A stretch of DNA of 7,680 nt from Glaesserella sp041817755. Lineage in GTDB: Bacteria; Pseudomonadota; Gammaproteobacteria; Enterobacterales; Pasteurellaceae. Positions 5,467 to 7,680 of this stretch are shown here, in pieces; within the stretch, counting starts at the first letter, position 1, and every line of letters starts with the position of its first letter. The translations under genes and the position numbers were made by a program. The DNA lies in contig NZ_JBGYBX010000068.1 of assembly GCF_041817755.1 (NCBI RefSeq), forward strand, positions 1-7,680. Direction: 5' to 3'. The notes beneath the pieces are model-generated. The model had not been told where the DNA came from and searched no databases. It was given only the letters and a program-made list of their open reading frames with translations.

Positions 5467-7292
5467 TGCGTCATCTAGCGATTATCGATCATCTCCCATC
5501 TTCTTTTGACACTGTCGATGTCGGCGGTATTTTCTTACCTGATTCGCCGACATCTCTCCCCTTCTCTAATGCCAAAACCTTACTCGGTCAAGAATTTCCC
5601 TATGCATTTTATGATATGCGAGCCGAAGGTGGTGTTTGCCTAAATCTTGACGCATTGGCGATTGTGGTAGGTACGATTCAAGAAGGCGGTACGCTCTATT
5701 TAGTGTGTCCTGACTGGGATAATTTAGAGCAACAAGTCGATTTTGATGCGTTACGTTGGAACGCTCAACAGCCGATTAGCACGCCGAATTTCTATCGTTA
5801 TTTTAAAGTGTTAGTTAATGAAATTCTGCCCCCGTTTACGGGAGAAGTACCCTGTGAAGCAGGAGGAAGGGGGAAAATTGTCTTTACCCAAGATCAGCAA
5901 AATATCTTCGATAACTTACCGCTTGATCCTGCGGATATTCATCTTATTCTCGCTCCCCGTGGTCGTGGAAAATCGACATTATCGGGCAAGCTCGCAGAAA
6001 AACTCTCTCCGCAATATACGGTATCCATTACCGCCCGTAGCCATTCAGCCTTGCCGAATTTTTGGAAAGGGATTGAAAGCGATAAGGTCAAATTCTTTGC
6101 TCCTGATCGTTTAATTCAGATGATCGAACAGCAAAATATCTCACCGAAGCAATGGCTATTTATTGATGAAGCGGCGAGTTTGCCTTTGCCGATGTTACAA
6201 CGGTTTTGTACCTATTTTGATAAGGTTGTGCTAACCACGACAACTCAAAATTATGAAGGTACCGGGCGTGGTTTTTGCTTGAAGTTTTTGCCGACATTAA
6301 GCCGTTCTACGAAACAGTGGACATTGAGCCAACCGTTGAGATGGGGGGAAAATGATCCGTTGGAAGCTTTTATTAATCAATTATTGCTGTTGGAAGATAA
6401 AATCCCCTCTTTCCCCCTCTCAGCCTTCGGCAGTTCCCCCCGCAAGCAGGGGGAGCGAACTTTAGCGCAGTATATTAATTTCTATCACCTACTCGCCCAA
6501 GCACATTACAAAACAACGCCAACGGATTTACGCCGTCTGTTTGATGCCCCTGAGCAGCATTATTTTTATCTCGAAGAACAAGAAAGGTTGATTGCAGGTT
6601 GTTGGGCGGTAAATGAAGGGGGATTAGATGAGGAACTCACTCAAGCCATTTGGCGGGGCGAACGCCGTCCGCAAGGGAATTTGGTTGCTCAATATCTCTG
6701 TTTTCAGGGGAATTTGCCTGATGCCTGCCGTTTAAAATCGGTGCGAATTTCTCGTATTGCCGTACAGCCTGAATATCAGAAGCAAGGCTACGGCAAGCGG
6801 TTAGTTTTGCAAAATATTTTGCAAATCGCACCGCTTGCGGATTTTGTTTCCGTCAGTTTTGGAATGACCGAAACGCTTCTGCGCTTTTGGCAATCCTGCG
6901 GGTTCGAACTGGTGCAAGTCACGCCGACAGCCGAAGCCAGCAGCGGCTATCCGAGTGCGATGATGCTCTACCCCATTTCTGAATCAGGTAAACGCTTTGT
7001 GCAAAAAGCGAAAGCACAATTTGAGCGTGATTTTCCGTTGATTCAAGGTGATGAAGGTGCAATGGATCTTGACGAACAAGATCGGCAAAATCTTTACGGT
7101 TTTGCTTATGGACAAAGAACCGTTCAGTCTTGCTATGCCAGCCTGAAACGCCTTTATCGGCAATATCCGAGCGAACTTCATTTGCTCAAAGAAACCCTTT
7201 TCCTTCCTCTTAGTCGATTTTCACCGAAGAAATCTTGGGTACAACAATTACGTCAAACTGTACAAAACTTAAACTTATTTCAAGTTAAGTAA
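5466..7292 (+). CDS. tmcA: tRNA(Met) cytidine acetyltransferase TmcA
   Basis: Makes N4-acetylcytidine at the wobble base of elongator tRNA-Met using acetyl-CoA and ATP or GTP. 608 residues, shorter than E. coli TmcA (about 670). Domain order: N-terminal DUF1726-like region (1-115), RecD-like helicase/ATPase with Walker A APRGRGKST (163-171) and Walker B LFIDEAASLP (231-240), GNAT acetyltransferase with RISRIAVQPEYQKQGYGKRL (427-446), then a helical tRNA-binding tail (about 520-608). AHYKTTPTDLRRLFDAP (346-362) is also characteristic. Translation is coupled to ybeY through TAATG. Two segments, about residues 120-139 and 311-332, are unusually rich in Pro, Gly and Ser and are encoded by C/G-run palindromes; they look like in-frame repeat insertions in linkers. 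The inverted USS pair encodes residues about 443-458. All catalytic motifs are intact, so the protein is probably functional. Confidence 0.95.
   Translation: MRHLAIIDHLPSSFDTVDVGGIFLPDSPTSLPFSNAKTLLGQEFPYAFYDMRAEGGVCLNLDALAIVVGTIQEGGTLYLVCPDWDNLEQQVDFDALRWNAQQPISTPNFYRYFKVLVNEILPPFTGEVPCEAGGRGKIVFTQDQQNIFDNLPLDPADIHLILAPRGRGKSTLSGKLAEKLSPQYTVSITARSHSALPNFWKGIESDKVKFFAPDRLIQMIEQQNISPKQWLFIDEAASLPLPMLQRFCTYFDKVVLTTTTQNYEGTGRGFCLKFLPTLSRSTKQWTLSQPLRWGENDPLEAFINQLLLLEDKIPSFPLSAFGSSPRKQGERTLAQYINFYHLLAQAHYKTTPTDLRRLFDAPEQHYFYLEEQERLIAGCWAVNEGGLDEELTQAIWRGERRPQGNLVAQYLCFQGNLPDACRLKSVRISRIAVQPEYQKQGYGKRLVLQNILQIAPLADFVSVSFGMTETLLRFWQSCGFELVQVTPTAEASSGYPSAMMLYPISESGKRFVQKAKAQFERDFPLIQGDEGAMDLDEQDRQNLYGFAYGQRTVQSCYASLKRLYRQYPSELHLLKETLFLPLSRFSPKKSWVQQLRQTVQNLNLFQVK
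5829..5873. repeat. palindromic repeat inserted in frame in tmcA (first)
   Basis: CCCCC (5829-5833) and GGGGG (5869-5873) bracket a second hairpin CCTG-TGAAG-CAGG (5851-5863); CCCG/CGGG (5831-5842) offers an alternative local stem. AATT flanks the element on both sides, giving imperfect longer ends. It encodes roughly PPFTGEVPCEAGGRG between the N-terminal domain and the ATPase domain of TmcA, where the conserved text appears to resume at FTQDQQ. The base composition is unlike the surrounding AT-richer codons. Interpretation as a mobile palindrome is inference from composition and structure. Confidence 0.55.
6403..6463. repeat. palindromic repeat inserted in frame in tmcA (second)
   Basis: Contains CCCCTCTTTCCCCCTCT, a GCC-TTC-GGC hairpin (6423-6431) and a C-run/G-run hairpin CCCCC...GGGGG (6436-6453) with GC-AA-GC inside. 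AGTT (6432-6435) and AACT (6458-6461) extend the outer pairing with a gap. It encodes approximately IPSFPLSAFGSSPRKQGERT, low-complexity text before the conserved YHLLAQAHYKT region. CCCCTCTTT is shared with the arms of the moaA-moaC foldback, hinting at related repeat families. Confidence 0.55.
6793..6838. other. inverted pair of USS-like sequences inside tmcA
   Basis: GCAAGCGGT (6793-6801) and its reverse complement ACCGCTTGC (6830-6838) face each other around TTTTGCAAAATATTTTGCAAA (6805-6825, quoted in two parts: TTTTGCAAAAT and ATTTTGCAAA). Each core differs from ACAAGCGGT only at the first two bases (GC for AC at position one). Opposed uptake signals with TTTGCAAA spacers are usual between genes in this branch; here they code for the acetyl-CoA loop and following helix of the GNAT domain. 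Confidence 0.55.
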
Positions 7293-7310
7293 AGTAATCG
7301 TTTGCAATTT

Positions 7311-7326
7311 TGTGAGTATGATCACA
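7311..7326. promoter_or_regulatory. CRP-cAMP site of the mgl promoter
   Basis: TGTGA-GTATGA-TCACA has both half-sites identical to the CRP consensus with the proper 6-bp spacer. The centre (7318.5) is 41.5 bp upstream of the start predicted from the -10 at 7348-7353, the textbook class II position. Control of mglB by CRP is well established in E. coli, so this supports the gene call and predicts catabolite-sensitive expression. Confidence 0.85.
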
Positions 7327-7347
7327 TTCTTTTTCCTTTTTTTGGAG

Positions 7348-7353
7348 TAAAAT
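7348..7353 (+). promoter_or_regulatory. -10 element of the mglB promoter
   Basis: TAAAAT matches TATAAT at 5 of 6 positions. The predicted start is near 7360, giving a leader of about 58 nt. No recognisable -35 is present: that position is T-rich and adjoins the CRP site, as expected of a CRP-dependent promoter. Confidence 0.6.
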
Positions 7354-7360
7354 TTCAGCC

Positions 7361-7379
7361 TGTTACTCGTAAAGTGACA
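7361..7379. promoter_or_regulatory. possible operator just downstream of the mglB start
   Basis: TGTTACT (7361-7367) and AGTGACA (7373-7379) form an inverted repeat matching at 6 of 7 positions around CGTAA. It spans about +1 to +19 of the predicted mglB transcript, a natural repressor position. E. coli mgl is repressed by GalS, but this sequence does not match the GalR/GalS operator well, so the identity of any binder is open. Confidence 0.3.
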
Positions 7380-7417
7380 ATTTAAACTGAATCTAAAAAT
7401 CCAATTAGGAGCCCATT

Positions 7418-7680
7418 ATGAAAAAAACAGTATTAAGTGCAGTTGCATTCGCGGTAGGTTTGGGTGCAATCGCGTCAACAGCGCAAGCGGCAGATCGTAT
7501 CGGTGTCACCATCTACAAATACGATGATAACTTTATGTCGTTAATGCGCCAAGAAATCGAAAAAGAAGCAAAAGCGCTGGGTGGCATTGATTTATTAATG
7601 AATGACTCACAAAACGCACAATCCATCCAAAATGACCAAGTGGACGTGTTAATTTCTAAAGGGGTTAAAGCTCTTGCCAT
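7418..7680 (+). CDS. mglB: galactose/glucose-binding periplasmic protein MglB (3' end outside window)
   Basis: Soluble receptor of the MglBAC galactose/methyl-galactoside ABC transporter. 87 complete codons are visible. Residues 1-24 form a Sec signal peptide: MKK, a hydrophobic core and AQA, with cleavage predicted before ADRIGV. The mature N-terminus ADRIGVTIYKYDDNFMS and the LLMNDSQN and QNDQVDVLISKGVKALA segments match E. coli MglB closely, including the residues around the sugar site (YDDNF). AGGAG (7407-7411) lies 6 nt before the ATG. A CRP site and -10 precede it. mglA and mglC would be expected downstream, beyond the window. Confidence 0.95.
   Translation, partial: MKKTVLSAVAFAVGLGAIASTAQAADRIGVTIYKYDDNFMSLMRQEIEKEAKALGGIDLLMNDSQNAQSIQNDQVDVLISKGVKALA

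Noticed and set aside
5818..6114. 98-codon plus-strand ORF inside tmcA
   Set aside because: It is out of frame within a gene whose domain motifs are intact in the main frame.
7267..7290. Inverted repeat ACTTA/AACTT with AAGTT/TAAGT at the end of tmcA as a terminator
   Set aside because: The stem is AT-rich and weak and no T-run follows; termination before mglB cannot be assigned from it.

Overview
The window comes from a gammaproteobacterium of the family Pasteurellaceae, most likely the Actinobacillus pleuropneumoniae-type branch (Actinobacillus, Mannheimia, Bibersteinia and relatives). The pointers are one perfect ACAAGCGGT uptake signal sequence (USS) after moaE, an inverted pair of the GCAAGCGGT variant inside tmcA, the order moaA-moaC-moaD-moaE without moaB, and protein sequences typical of the family. 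Genus is inferred from these signals only.

Left part, minus strand (1-2136). The window opens inside a membrane-anchored multiheme cytochrome c of the NapC/NirT family, most like TorY. Upstream of it lie a good sigma70-type promoter and a perfect 8-4-8 inverted repeat centred near -42. Further upstream on the same strand is a 575-residue cytoplasmic regulator. It joins an N-terminal LuxR/NarL-type helix-turn-helix to a full-length type I periplasmic-binding-protein fold of the AmiC/LivJ class. This uncommon architecture, beside a respiratory cytochrome and the molybdenum cofactor genes, is the most interesting protein here.

Divergent control region (2137-2415). It holds a perfect FNR box (TTGAT-N4-ATCAA), a weak extended -10 for the regulator, a TTGCTT-17-TACAAT promoter facing moaA, and a Moco-riboswitch-like leader just before a TTG-started moaA.

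Right part, plus strand (2416-7292). moaA, moaC, moaD and moaE make molybdopterin and are followed closely by ybeY (rRNA maturation and ribosome quality control) and tmcA (tRNA-Met wobble cytidine acetylation). Foldback or MITE-like palindromic repeats fill the moaA-moaC gap (165 bp) and the moaC-moaD gap (73 bp). Two further C/G-run palindromic segments appear in frame inside tmcA, at likely linker positions.

Right end (7293-7680). A CRP site with perfect half-sites lies at about -41.5 of a predicted promoter, followed by the start of mglB, the periplasmic galactose/glucose-binding protein of the Mgl ABC transporter; the gene runs off the window.

Functional reading: oxygen limitation (FNR) and cofactor status (Moco RNA) appear to meet at the regulator/moaA divergent region. 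The moa products would supply cofactor for molybdoenzymes such as the terminal reductase normally paired with a TorY-type cytochrome. The ligand of the fused regulator is unknown.
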